The notes below the pieces were generated by a model. That model saw nothing but the letters and a program-made list of their open reading frames with translations, was not told where the DNA came from and searched no databases. From Anaerolineae bacterium (GTDB lineage: Bacteria > Chloroflexota > Anaerolineae > Anaerolineales > Villigracilaceae): a stretch of DNA of 39,382 nucleotides. This document shows, piece after piece, positions 32,646-39,382 of this stretch; positions within the stretch are counted from its first letter, which is position 1; every line of letters starts with the position of its first letter. The stretch covers positions 1-39,382 of the forward strand of contig JABGQT010000078.1 in assembly GCA_018648685.1 (NCBI GenBank), in the 5' to 3' direction. The translations under genes were made by a program, and so were the position numbers.

Positions 32646-32696
32646 AAAAGAAGATGCAATGCCTTTTTATAGCGCATTGCATCTTCTTTTTTTTGA
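32646..32696. terminator. Bidirectional intrinsic terminator
   Basis: AAAAGAAGATGCAATGC (32646-32662) and GCATTGCATCTTCTTTT (32674-32690) form a perfect 17-bp stem with T/A tracts. It ends the 226-residue membrane protein gene on the minus strand. Confidence 0.9.
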
Positions 32697-32716
32697 GCTA
32701 ATTTTCTTTGTCTTTC

Positions 32717-33397
32717 TTATGCAGAAAGGCTCTTTTCTTGTGCTGAGGCTTCGTTCACTTTTACGCTACTTAGCGCGGCATAGATGAACATTCCCAGCCC
32801 AACGGCGAAGAGAACTCCACCGCCGATCATCATTTGCGTGTGGAAGTGGTCTGCCAGATTAACTCCGTCAAAAATATGAGTAGGCCCTGCCCACATTTGG
32901 ACGCTAAGGAAAAGCATGCCCATGACGATGGCTGTCATACCGCCAGCAGCTGTTTTTCCATTGTCTCCGCCGTTTTCAAACCCGACCATTTGCTTGATCT
33001 TGGGAAAGCTGAATAGCAGGAAAATGATAAGAGTGAAAACTATGGCATAGACAATGAAATCGAGAGGCATAGATGAACCGCCCTCACGGAGAGCACGTGA
33101 AGTTGCCATATGGATGACACCAACGATCAGAGATGGGACTAGGACTATTAGAGAGTCGCGGTATGCATTTTCTTTGCCTCGAACCAGAGAGATGGTGGCA
33201 CGAACGCCCATAATACCAAGAGCAACAAAGGCAAGAACATAGAGAATGTAGAGCCATTGGAATTGTGCAATGGCTTCCATGCCTTCATATTGTGTAGCGT
33301 CGAGCGCGACGCAGGTCGTCCCAACGCCACTGAGGAGGATTAGTGCAGATGTTAGCCCCATAAAAAGGATGCCGATGAAGCGTAGGAATTTTCCCAT
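32717..33397 (-). CDS. Membrane protein with an HxH helix motif
   Basis: Unrecognised protein of 226 residues with about six hydrophobic helices. The last helix begins LADHFHTQMMIGGGVLFAVGLG, with H184 and H186 spaced as in the GHxHI motifs of the large neighbour protein. H96 and H174 (AGPTHIFDG) also lie next to predicted helices. The membrane-edge histidines suggest heme or metal binding, but this is inference. The gene has its own AAGGAG ribosome site and a strong terminator behind it. It is separated from the ctaB unit by another terminator, so it may be transcribed independently. Confidence 0.65.
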   Translation of the reverse strand: MGKFLRFIGILFMGLTSALILLSGVGTTCVALDATQYEGMEAIAQFQWLYILYVLAFVALGIMGVRATISLVRGKENAYRDSLIVLVPSLIVGVIHMATSRALREGGSSMPLDFIVYAIVFTLIIFLLFSFPKIKQMVGFENGGDNGKTAAGGMTAIVMGMLFLSVQMWAGPTHIFDGVNLADHFHTQMMIGGGVLFAVGLGMFIYAALSSVKVNEASAQEKSLSA

Positions 33398-33500
33398 TTT
33401 ATTCTCCTTGATTTTGTATTTGTTTGGTTAAAATGACATATTCATTGTACAGTATTGTGATAGCAAGCACGAATGACTTTTGTCTTAAAGGAGTAAAGAA

Positions 33501-33538
33501 AAAGCCTCCGAGATTTGATTGTAAATCTCGGAGGCTTT
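33501..33538 (-). terminator. Terminator of the ctaB unit
   Basis: AAAGCCTCCGAGATTT (33501-33516) and its exact complement (33523-33538) form a 16-bp stem with a six-base loop. A T run follows on the minus strand. Confidence 0.9.
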
Positions 33539-33559
33539 TAGAAACTAGGGGGAATCTTT

Positions 33560-34165
33560 CTATGCTGTTGCAAAGCCAAAAACGAAGGCGGCTGTCATCA
33601 GCAGGAGTAAGGCTGGGAGTACTGTTAGGATGGTGTCTTTTGACAGGATTGGCTTCCCCGATTTCAGGAAAGTGAGCAATAAGCCACCAACGCCGATCAG
33701 TGCACCGCCGATGCCGACCCATACAAATTCGTTTGGGGTTTTGCCCTGGATGCTGTAGATGATGGGAAGCAGGAAGATTATCATCCCCGAGACGCCGTGA
33801 ACAAGAGCTATAGGGATAAAGGCTAATTTGCTCGTCATTTTGTAGCGGGAATAGATGACAAGCAGAAAACCGATAATAACGAAAATAGTGTAGATATTGC
33901 CCCAGCTTGGGAGATATTCATACACAAGACCAAGCGAAAGGCTGAGAGGAATAATGGTGGAGATTATGACAACGAGGGGGCTGTCGAGGATGTCAAAGCC
34001 GAGAATGATGAGGAGCAGGCCTGCCACGAGCAATACGCCGAAGGATACCGTATATGCTGACATAGCGAGCGTTCCGGTTCCATCTATCCCAACAGCAATT
34101 TGGTAGGCGGCGAGTAATCCTGTAATGAGAAGGAGAATGCGGTCGAGGATTGAAATCTTTTTCAT
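33560..34165 (-). CDS. Multi-helix membrane protein, paralogue of the 37.9-kb gene
   Basis: Unrecognised protein of 201 residues with about seven helices. The opening RILLLITGLLAAYQ and the segments SFGVLLVAGLLLI, IIPLSLSLGLVYEY and WVGIGGALIGVGGLLLTFLKSG all have close counterparts in the protein encoded at 37866-38498. H123 in ALVHGVSGMII aligns with H125 (LFHSVAGLII) of that paralogue. A single conserved histidine inside a helix is consistent with a heme ligand but is not proof. The gene follows ctaB by 13 bases and shares its terminator. Confidence 0.7.
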   Translation of the reverse strand: MKKISILDRILLLITGLLAAYQIAVGIDGTGTLAMSAYTVSFGVLLVAGLLLIILGFDILDSPLVVIISTIIPLSLSLGLVYEYLPSWGNIYTIFVIIGFLLVIYSRYKMTSKLAFIPIALVHGVSGMIIFLLPIIYSIQGKTPNEFVWVGIGGALIGVGGLLLTFLKSGKPILSKDTILTVLPALLLLMTAAFVFGFATA

Positions 34166-34178
34166 AATGTTTTCTAAC

Positions 34179-35033
34179 CTAGAACATGAGTAAGATCATT
34201 GCGCTGAGCATATAGAGAGATGCATATTTGAAAAGGCCGAAATTGACGGTTTCAGAGGGTTTTATGATGCTGGCAATGGCTAGGGTCAGTAAGCCACCAG
34301 AGAGAACAGCCATGAGCCTTAGGAAGCCCCAATCTGTGCCGATACCATAGGCTGCGAGACCAATAATAATTGCAGCGAGAATGCTGGAGATAGCGATGGT
34401 GTTGCGGGTGAAATTGTCGCCATAAGTGGATGGGAAGGTAGGTACACCCGCGTTTTTGTAGTCTTCGCGATAGCGCATGGAGAAGGTCAGGATATGGGTG
34501 GGGATCCAGAAAAGGATGGCAAACATAAGGGCGATGCCGATCCAATCAATGGTTCCTATACCGAGGGCGCGACCTGCGAGGATGGGCATCCCGCCCGAGA
34601 TGCCGCCCCAAACGATAGACCAAGCGGTTTTGCGTTTAAGCCAAATGGTGTAGATGACAACATCAATGAAAAGGCCGCCAAAGATGATAAGGCCGTAGAG
34701 CGCATCCATTGCAACAGCAATTGCAACACCGATAATTGAAATAATAAGACCAAAGCGTAGGGCTTCAGTGGGATCAATTTTCCCTGAGGGAAGAGGGCGT
34801 TTTGCTGTGCGTGCCATTTTAGCGTCGATATCGCGGTCGTACCACATATTGAGAATTGTGCTGCCACTGATGGTCAGGAAGAGACTTAAGGCAAGCCCTA
34901 ACATAGTGGGGCGTGTGGTGACGGGACAACGGGCACTCATATAGCCAGCGAGACCAGTTACCATGAGTAAAGCTGTTTGCAGGCTTTTAATTAGAGGCCA
35001 ATAAAGGCGAAATTTGGATTTGATTTTGTTCAT
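34179..35033 (-). CDS. ctaB: Heme O synthase (protoheme IX farnesyltransferase)
   Basis: UbiA-superfamily membrane enzyme that farnesylates heme B to heme O, 284 residues and about eight to nine helices. The first diphosphate-binding motif LNMWYDRDIDAKMARTAKRP (61-80, N62, D66, D70) is diagnostic of CtaB/CyoE. The second region, WIPTHILTFSMRYREDYKNA (H180, D191), continues GVPTFP as in CtaB. No heme A synthase or recognised cytochrome oxidase subunit is in the window, yet several His-motif membrane proteins are. The gene shares an operon with the 201-residue protein. A terminator separates it from the SUMF1 gene upstream. Confidence 0.83.
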   Translation of the reverse strand: MNKIKSKFRLYWPLIKSLQTALLMVTGLAGYMSARCPVTTRPTMLGLALSLFLTISGSTILNMWYDRDIDAKMARTAKRPLPSGKIDPTEALRFGLIISIIGVAIAVAMDALYGLIIFGGLFIDVVIYTIWLKRKTAWSIVWGGISGGMPILAGRALGIGTIDWIGIALMFAILFWIPTHILTFSMRYREDYKNAGVPTFPSTYGDNFTRNTIAISSILAAIIIGLAAYGIGTDWGFLRLMAVLSGGLLTLAIASIIKPSETVNFGLFKYASLYMLSAMILLMF

Positions 35034-35079
35034 TGATTTGCTCCAACGCTTTTTGCAGAAAATGTGGGGAATTTAGACA

Positions 35080-35111
35080 AAGATGGGCGAGATTATAATC
35101 TCGCCCATCTT
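35080..35111. terminator. Terminator after the SUMF1 gene
   Basis: A perfect 32-base palindrome of AAGATGGGCGAGATTA and its complement lies just after the SUMF1 stop on the minus strand, followed by TTTGTC. The stem is GC-rich and would terminate the heme-protein/SUMF1 transcript. Confidence 0.85.
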
Positions 35112-35124
35112 GATTGTCCATAGG

Positions 35125-36078
35125 TTATTGTGCGCAGCGGAAGCCGATTTCTGGGGCGTAGTGCGTTGGTCCCGCGCTGTTGAATTTCCAGACACGGAGG
35201 TCAACTTCGTAGGTGTAGAAACTGCCACCGCGCATATGGCGATAGTGTTGGTCAGCGTGATCGTCGCCCATCCACTGCCAGACGTTGCCGCCCATGTCGT
35301 AAAGGCCGTAGGGGCTAACGCTGTCATGGGTTTCGTACCCTTCGTAGGTTTGACCATTGTAGAAACCGACCGGGGTGGTGTTGCCCAGCTTGCCATACAT
35401 CTTCTCAAAAAGATCAGCAGAAGAATAGTAATTGGCGTAATTACCGTGAATTTCTGTACCCCAGGCAAAGGGGCGGCCATGACCATTTTCTGTGATCTCT
35501 GTGCCACGAGCAGCCTTTTCCCATTCTACTTCGAGGGGTAGGCGGGTGTCGTAGTATTCACAATAGGCATTTGCACCGAACCAGGTAACCATTGTTACAG
35601 GGTGATTGCGGTAGGCATCCATTGTGGTGAAGATACCGTTCTCATAAGTCATGCGCAACCCATCTTCCATTGCAATGAAGAGTTGGTCGCCTTCTTCAAT
35701 CTCTTCTTCGTGCTTATAAGCATCAAAGGGATCGCCTTCGTAATAGCCGCCAGCACCTTCTTTTTGAAGGGTAAGTTCTTCTGCAACTTTGAGATCAAAT
35801 TCGCCAACGCTTATGTCACCAGATGCAATTGCTTCATTAAGGTAATTCGCATATTGTTCGACAGTGACATTCGTGATCATAATTTCGAATTCATCCACAT
35901 AAGTCACATGGTCATGTTGACCGAAAAGGAAATCGCCCGCGGGGACAGTTGCCCACGCTTCTGTATCAACGCCTGTATCAACATAGGGGAGATCGTTAAT
36001 TGCCCCAACATTAGGCGCTGGAGCGCAAGCTGTTGCCAGTAAGCCAATCAGGAGTAGGCTGAAGATCATTTTTTTCAT
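35125..36078 (-). CDS. SUMF1/FGE-sulfatase domain lipoprotein
   Basis: Exported lipoprotein of 317 residues with lipobox LATAC (C18). The body is a formylglycine-generating-enzyme-type (SUMF1) fold: TMVTWFGANAYCEYYDTRLPLEVEWEKAAR, then PYGLYDMGGNVWQWMGDD and HMRGGSFYT, ending SAGPTHYAPEIGFRCAQ. The two copper-binding cysteines of true FGE are not both apparent, so sulfatase activation is unlikely. SUMF1-type proteins also accompany respiratory enzymes, for example NirV next to copper nitrite reductase. Its start overlaps the stop of the large membrane protein as ATGA, so the two are coupled and probably work together at the outer face of the membrane. Confidence 0.85.
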   Translation of the reverse strand: MKKMIFSLLLIGLLATACAPAPNVGAINDLPYVDTGVDTEAWATVPAGDFLFGQHDHVTYVDEFEIMITNVTVEQYANYLNEAIASGDISVGEFDLKVAEELTLQKEGAGGYYEGDPFDAYKHEEEIEEGDQLFIAMEDGLRMTYENGIFTTMDAYRNHPVTMVTWFGANAYCEYYDTRLPLEVEWEKAARGTEITENGHGRPFAWGTEIHGNYANYYSSADLFEKMYGKLGNTTPVGFYNGQTYEGYETHDSVSPYGLYDMGGNVWQWMGDDHADQHYRHMRGGSFYTYEVDLRVWKFNSAGPTHYAPEIGFRCAQ

Positions 36079-37610
36079 TTGGACACCTCATCGAGGGTTG
36101 CCTGAATTTCGGCTAATTTTTGTTTTTGTGCTTCAAGGTCAGCTTTAGCATTGGCTTGTTTTTCTGCTGCGAACTCGTCGCTCCAAACGCCATCTTTTGC
36201 AAAGAGATCGATCAAACGCCAGCCCAAAAAGATTGCGAGCAAGACCAGTATCGCAGCCAAACCGAAATCCATGATGAGCATTGTGGTGTTGACCAAAGGC
36301 TGCTGTGCTGTATCGCTAACAAAGAGACGCTTCATCGAAAATACAGTCGCGGCACCAAAGGCAAGGTCAGAACCAATAATAATCGTCCAACCAGCCCATT
36401 TGCGAGCTTTTCCTTTGATACCAGAAAGATCCATGAAATAGAAGAGGATAATCGTGGCGATAATACCGGAAAGAATATGCCAATGTCCGGTTAAGGTGAT
36501 ACGTTCTTCACGATGGGGCCAAACACGGAAAATCTCTTCCAGTTTGATCGCCATGAAGATGCCCACACCGCTAACGGTGAAGTTCATGAAAACCATTTGC
36601 CAACCAGAGCCAAATTTGAAAGGATCGTCGGTCAGGGCTTTTATTTTTTGGAAGAAATTGGGTTTTTCAATATCAGCAGTGCCTTCTTTGATCAATTTAT
36701 CCCAAGAAAAAATCACATATAGCAAAGCGGAGAACATAACAAAGACAGAACCAACGTAAATGGTACTGTGTGCCCATTCCATCCAGACGATGGAAAGCGC
36801 GCCGAAGGTGATCGTGATCGTGCCGATGATCATAATAGGCATGGCCCATTTATGTAGTTTGCCTTTGAAGTCCATCCAGCGGCCAACGATCAAGGTAATC
36901 GCAACGGCGATCAGCGTGAGCATGATATGCAAGTGACCAATAATCGCTTTTTGCAGCGCGGTTTTGTGCGGTATACGGATAAGGTCTTCACCGAGGAAGG
37001 TTTCGTGTCCATTTGCCCAGAAAGAGCCTGTTACCGCGCCCCAAGTTGCGGAAACCAAGGTTGCAATTGCCATCACAAAGAAAGCAGCTCGCTCTATATT
37101 GACACCGTTTTTAGTACGCGCATAGGGAGAATCTTCCGGTAAAAGATATTCTTTTTTCCAGGGCCAGAGCGCAGCGACGAGCAGGATGCCTCCGAAGAAG
37201 ACAAGTGATTGCCCGACAAGGAACAAACCATGATAAGCGAAGTTATGCCCGAAATAGCCGAAGAATAAGCCAAAAATAATGGCAGTCAGATAACCGATGG
37301 TAATCGTAGCATTGATTATTACCTGTTCATGACGTTTCATTGGCAGTATTTCGGTCATGAAATAAACTTCAATGGCAACAACGGTCATTGCGATGGTGTG
37401 ATAGAGCATGATGATGCGACCTTCACGGTCTGCTTGCACCAAATCCATGCCGAGCACTTTGACGGTGATGTCTCGAACGCCCCACTCGACCATAGGTCCT
37501 GAGAGGGTACCCCAGATTGCTGTCACGATGCCGACTGCGGCAATCGCAACCAACGCCAGTCCCCGCGTGGAGCGGAAGAGGTAGTCGAAACGTTTTGCTA
37601 ATTCTTTCAT
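36075..37610 (-). CDS. Three-repeat polytopic membrane protein, heme-copper-oxidase-like
   Basis: Unrecognised 511-residue protein with about 12 helices. I start at ATG 37610, preceded by GGAG, instead of TTG 37631. Repeats 2 and 3 align without gaps for 40 residues (224-263 with 374-413, 16 identical): both open with GHxHI (H226/H228; H376/H378) and share KGKxxKWA and IIG. In repeat 1, H71 and G106 keep the same spacing. GHxHI at the start of a helix resembles helix X of heme-copper oxidases, where two histidines bind the hemes, and YFGHNFAYHG (H122, H127) faintly recalls their GHPxVY. The consecutive HH copper ligand is not found, so this is not a canonical oxidase. The C-terminus (482-511) is a coiled coil. 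Heme binding is inferred. The SUMF1 gene follows with a four-base overlap. Confidence 0.72.
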   Translation of the reverse strand: MKELAKRFDYLFRSTRGLALVAIAAVGIVTAIWGTLSGPMVEWGVRDITVKVLGMDLVQADREGRIIMLYHTIAMTVVAIEVYFMTEILPMKRHEQVIINATITIGYLTAIIFGLFFGYFGHNFAYHGLFLVGQSLVFFGGILLVAALWPWKKEYLLPEDSPYARTKNGVNIERAAFFVMAIATLVSATWGAVTGSFWANGHETFLGEDLIRIPHKTALQKAIIGHLHIMLTLIAVAITLIVGRWMDFKGKLHKWAMPIMIIGTITITFGALSIVWMEWAHSTIYVGSVFVMFSALLYVIFSWDKLIKEGTADIEKPNFFQKIKALTDDPFKFGSGWQMVFMNFTVSGVGIFMAIKLEEIFRVWPHREERITLTGHWHILSGIIATIILFYFMDLSGIKGKARKWAGWTIIIGSDLAFGAATVFSMKRLFVSDTAQQPLVNTTMLIMDFGLAAILVLLAIFLGWRLIDLFAKDGVWSDEFAAEKQANAKADLEAQKQKLAEIQATLDEVSK

Positions 37611-37682
37611 ATTGAGATTTCTCCGTTTCAAATGAGATTGATGGGATTATTATCCCTGAGATGGTCGCATGCCCAGTTTTTT

Positions 37683-37770
37683 TTAGAGCATTTGACGAAA
37701 GAAATAAGCTCTAATTATTTAGAGCAGAAAAAAGAAGGGAGTGCTATTTATGCACTCAATAAGATAGCAC
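37683..37770. promoter_or_regulatory. Repeated operator-like sites upstream of the heme-protein operon
   Basis: The heptamer TTAGAGC/GCTCTAA occurs three times: 37683-37689, 37708-37714 and 37719-37725. The last two form the perfect 18-bp palindrome GCTCTAA-TTAT-TTAGAGC. A second inverted repeat, AGTGC-TATTTAT-GCACT (37740-37756), has a further AGCAC at 37766-37770. They lie 70-160 bases before the start codon, where a regulator or its activation site would be expected. No clear -35/-10 pair was found. Confidence 0.5.
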
Positions 37771-37815
37771 AAATATGATTGACAGTCTTTATTAAAAGGC
37801 AAATTTACGAATAAA

Positions 37816-37852
37816 AAACCGCAGACCCTGGAAAAGCAGACTGCGGTTTTTT
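37816..37852. terminator. Terminator of the 210-residue membrane protein gene
   Basis: AAACCGCAG and CTGCGGTTT form the outer stem, with an inner CTG/CAG pair. It is followed by T runs on both strands. It isolates the gene at 37866-38498 from the operon downstream. Confidence 0.8.
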
Positions 37853-37865
37853 TATTTAGACAAAC

Positions 37866-38498
37866 TTAGTTTTTGATATCTTTCATGAAGCCCCATGCAA
37901 AAGCAAGAGCCATAAGAAGCAGGAGTGCGGCTAAGATAGCATTGACAACAGCACCGCTGAAGAATAATAATTGACTTCCTGCATTGAGAAATGCCAAAGC
38001 CATACCACCGGCACTGATCAGGACACCGCCAACGCTAACCCACCAAAAACCTTTGGCTGGGTTGCCTTCGCCGTATTTTTTAACAAGGAAGGGTCCTAAG
38101 ACGATAATCAATCCTGCAACGCTGTGGAAGAGGGGAACAGCAACAGCCTTGATATTTGAGCCTGTAAAAGCTGAAAAGGCAATTGCGAGCAGCCCGATTG
38201 TGGCAAACCAAATATAGGGTTTTGTATATTTGGCGAAGTATTGGCGTACCATACCAACAGAAAGACCAAAGGGGATTAAGCTGGCAACGGTCAATATGAA
38301 AGGTGTGGCAAGAATTTTATATTTCATGAAAATTAAGAGTACGCCAGAAACAAATAAAACAGCGAAACTCAAAATATAGTATAGGGCGTAGACTTTCTTT
38401 TCCCAGCTATAGCGTTGCCAAAAACGCCAAACCATATAAGCTGCTGTAAGCCCGGTTGCAAGTAGCAAAATAATATCAAGTACATTGGGACCATTCAT
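37866..38498 (-). CDS. Multi-helix membrane protein, paralogue of the 33.6-kb gene
   Basis: 210 residues with about seven helices; the function is unrecognised. It resembles the 201-residue protein at 33560-34165 along its whole length: LLLATGLTAAY, SFAVLFVSGVLLI, SLIPFGLSVGMVRQY and WVSVGGVLISAGGMALAFLNAG, with H125 matching H123. I chose ATG 38498 because AAGGAG lies ten bases before it; longer in-frame starts read through an AT-rich leader. It has its own terminator and lies upstream of the three-repeat protein gene. The 5' region carries a CRP/FNR-like site. Possibly a small heme-binding subunit, by inference only. Confidence 0.72.
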   Translation of the reverse strand: MNGPNVLDIILLLATGLTAAYMVWRFWQRYSWEKKVYALYYILSFAVLFVSGVLLIFMKYKILATPFILTVASLIPFGLSVGMVRQYFAKYTKPYIWFATIGLLAIAFSAFTGSNIKAVAVPLFHSVAGLIIVLGPFLVKKYGEGNPAKGFWWVSVGGVLISAGGMALAFLNAGSQLLFFSGAVVNAILAALLLLMALAFAWGFMKDIKN

Positions 38499-38597
38499 AA
38501 TACACATTCTCCTTATGTGAAACTGAATAAAATCGGCTCTGTAGCCGTTATAGCAATATATAGAGTATATATTATTACAAAGTTTTACTAATCTGTC

Positions 38598-38613
38598 TGT
38601 GATGTATGTTACA
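38598..38613. promoter_or_regulatory. CRP/FNR-family-like binding site
   Basis: TGTGA-TGTATG-TTACA has the TGTGA-N6-TCACA form with one mismatch. It lies about 100 bases before the start of the 210-residue membrane protein gene, in an AT-rich leader. CRP/FNR-family regulators often control respiratory genes. Confidence 0.35.
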
Positions 38614-38652
38614 CAAATATTAACATAAAATGAGAGTGATGGTTGCGAAAGG

Positions 38653-38690
38653 AAAAGCGGATTTGGAAAGATTCCCAAATCCGCTTTTTT
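38653..38690. terminator. Intrinsic terminator after the ABC-2 permease gene
   Basis: AAAAGCGGATTTGG (38653-38666) and CCAAATCCGCTTTT (38675-38688) form a perfect 14-bp stem. Confidence 0.8.
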
Positions 38691-38729
38691 CTTTTGAATG
38701 ATATGAAGCCGCCTTAAACGTGATTTAGG

Positions 38730-38792
38730 CTTGGGTACTGCTTCCAAACACCTTCCCGGGGTGTAGAAAATGCTTGAGAATCAGTACCCAAG
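38730..38792. repeat. Inverted repeat over the ABC-2 gene end
   Basis: CTTGGGTACTG (38730-38740) is the exact reverse complement of CAGTACCCAAG (38782-38792), which includes the ABC-2 stop codon. A small ACACC/GGTGT hairpin lies between the arms. Confidence 0.55.
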
Positions 38793-39382
38793 CACACGTC
38801 CACGTTTGTGTAGCTTGATAGATGGTAGGAGGAAGAGAATGCCTGAGATAAAGAGAATGCTTAGGTCGAGCCACAGGTTGAGTTCTCCCATCCCCAAAAC
38901 AGCATGGTTCATTAAATCTTGTGCGTAGGTAAGCGGGGAAAGATAGGAAAATCCACGTGCGGTTGCAGACATATCGGCGAGCGGCACGAAAACGCCGCTG
39001 ACGAATAGCAAAATCCAGCGAATGAGCGTGCTGGGCATTTGAACATCGCCGGGATTATGTGTGGGGATCGAGCCAAAGATCACGCCCATTGCCGAGAAAG
39101 TGAATGAGCCGAGAATAATGCCGGCGATCATGAGGGCAGGCTGGGCGATGTTGGCATCAAGAAAGACGATCCCAAAAAGGGCTGCAACGGAGGCAACGAT
39201 CATGGCAAAAAATGCACCGACGGAGATTTTTCCCAAAAGCAGTGTGAAGAGCGACATGGGTGCGGCGAGGAGACGGTCGTAAGTGCCCATGCGTCTTTCG
39301 GTGGGGATGATGAAGGGACCTGCGGCTGCGGCAGTGAAGAAAATGGTTAAGGCAAGCAAACGAGATAAACCTTCTCCGGCTG
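38781..39382 (-). CDS. ABC-2 type permease, 5' end outside the window
   Basis: C-terminal 200 or so residues of an ABC-2 membrane subunit; the frame is open to the window edge, so the gene is only partial here. The visible part has about five helices. The typical stretch PTERRMGTYDRLLAAPMSLFTLLLGK corresponds to the conserved ERE-GT-E-LL-P region of ABC-2 exporters. The final helix is followed by a short basic tail. The ATPase partner is presumably beyond the edge. Substrates of this class include drugs, polysaccharides and heme-related compounds; none can be assigned. Confidence 0.82.
   Translation of the reverse strand, partial: AGEGLSRLLALTIFFTAAAAGPFIIPTERRMGTYDRLLAAPMSLFTLLLGKISVGAFFAMIVASVAALFGIVFLDANIAQPALMIAGIILGSFTFSAMGVIFGSIPTHNPGDVQMPSTLIRWILLFVSGVFVPLADMSATARGFSYLSPLTYAQDLMNHAVLGMGELNLWLDLSILFISGILFLLPSIKLHKRGRVLGY

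Noticed and set aside
35125-36078. Genuine formylglycine-generating enzyme for a sulfatase
   Set aside because: No sulfatase gene is nearby, and the paired active-site cysteines are not evident.
36075-37610. Canonical cytochrome oxidase subunit I or NorB
   Set aside because: The HH copper-ligand pair and the HPEVY motif are not present, and the visible internal repeats are not typical of those families.

Overview
The window suggests a mesophilic member of the Chloroflexota, most likely class Anaerolineae. This is inferred from protein character (Thr/Pro-rich lipoprotein linkers, several hypothetical membrane families, VanW and LCP envelope proteins next to many lipoproteins, menaquinone synthesis), not from a phylogenetic marker. 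Base composition is moderate. No tRNA, rRNA or CRISPR array was seen; one SRP RNA is present.

Layout. 0-9.5 kb is housekeeping and transport: a two-GAF HD-GYP c-di-GMP phosphodiesterase, threonine aldolase, a TetR regulator with a clear promoter and operator, an NMT1/SsuA-type ABC importer, MenA, an RluA-type pseudouridine synthase translationally coupled to LspA, and a TauE/SafE permease. 9.6-15.6 kb is a GntR regulator with a complete BMP-type nucleoside ABC importer (two permeases, lipoprotein, double ATPase). 15.7-20.2 kb is a minus-strand operon: histidine phosphatase, PanE-like reductase, TGS-type nucleoside kinase and an Asp-loop lipoprotein. The kinase could act on nucleosides brought in by the neighbouring importer.

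20.2-28.1 kb is the accessory part. It holds a single-chain restriction-modification enzyme, a DUF559 nuclease between two C/G-rich palindromic repeat arrays, a VanW protein, and an S23/four-helix-bundle gene enclosed by inverted arrays of a TCAGTGA repeat. These look like two different gene-plus-palindrome cassettes. Several further short elements with terminal inverted repeats are scattered through the window (about 7.15, 12.55, 25.0, 30.4, 31.9 and 38.7 kb).

28.0-32.5 kb carries a Trm112-like zinc protein, a HEAT-repeat protein, an LCP-family cell-wall ligase, two tandem paralogous membrane-anchored proteins, the SRP RNA gene with its own promoter, and a small membrane protein.

32.7-38.5 kb is the most interesting region. 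On the minus strand lie a 12-helix membrane protein built from three repeats with histidine motifs resembling helix X of heme-copper oxidases, a coupled SUMF1-domain lipoprotein, a heme O synthase (CtaB-like), two paralogous multi-helix proteins that keep one histidine in a corresponding place, and a further HxH membrane protein. No canonical oxidase gene is in view. I infer an undescribed heme-containing membrane redox system. The window ends inside an ABC-2 permease gene.
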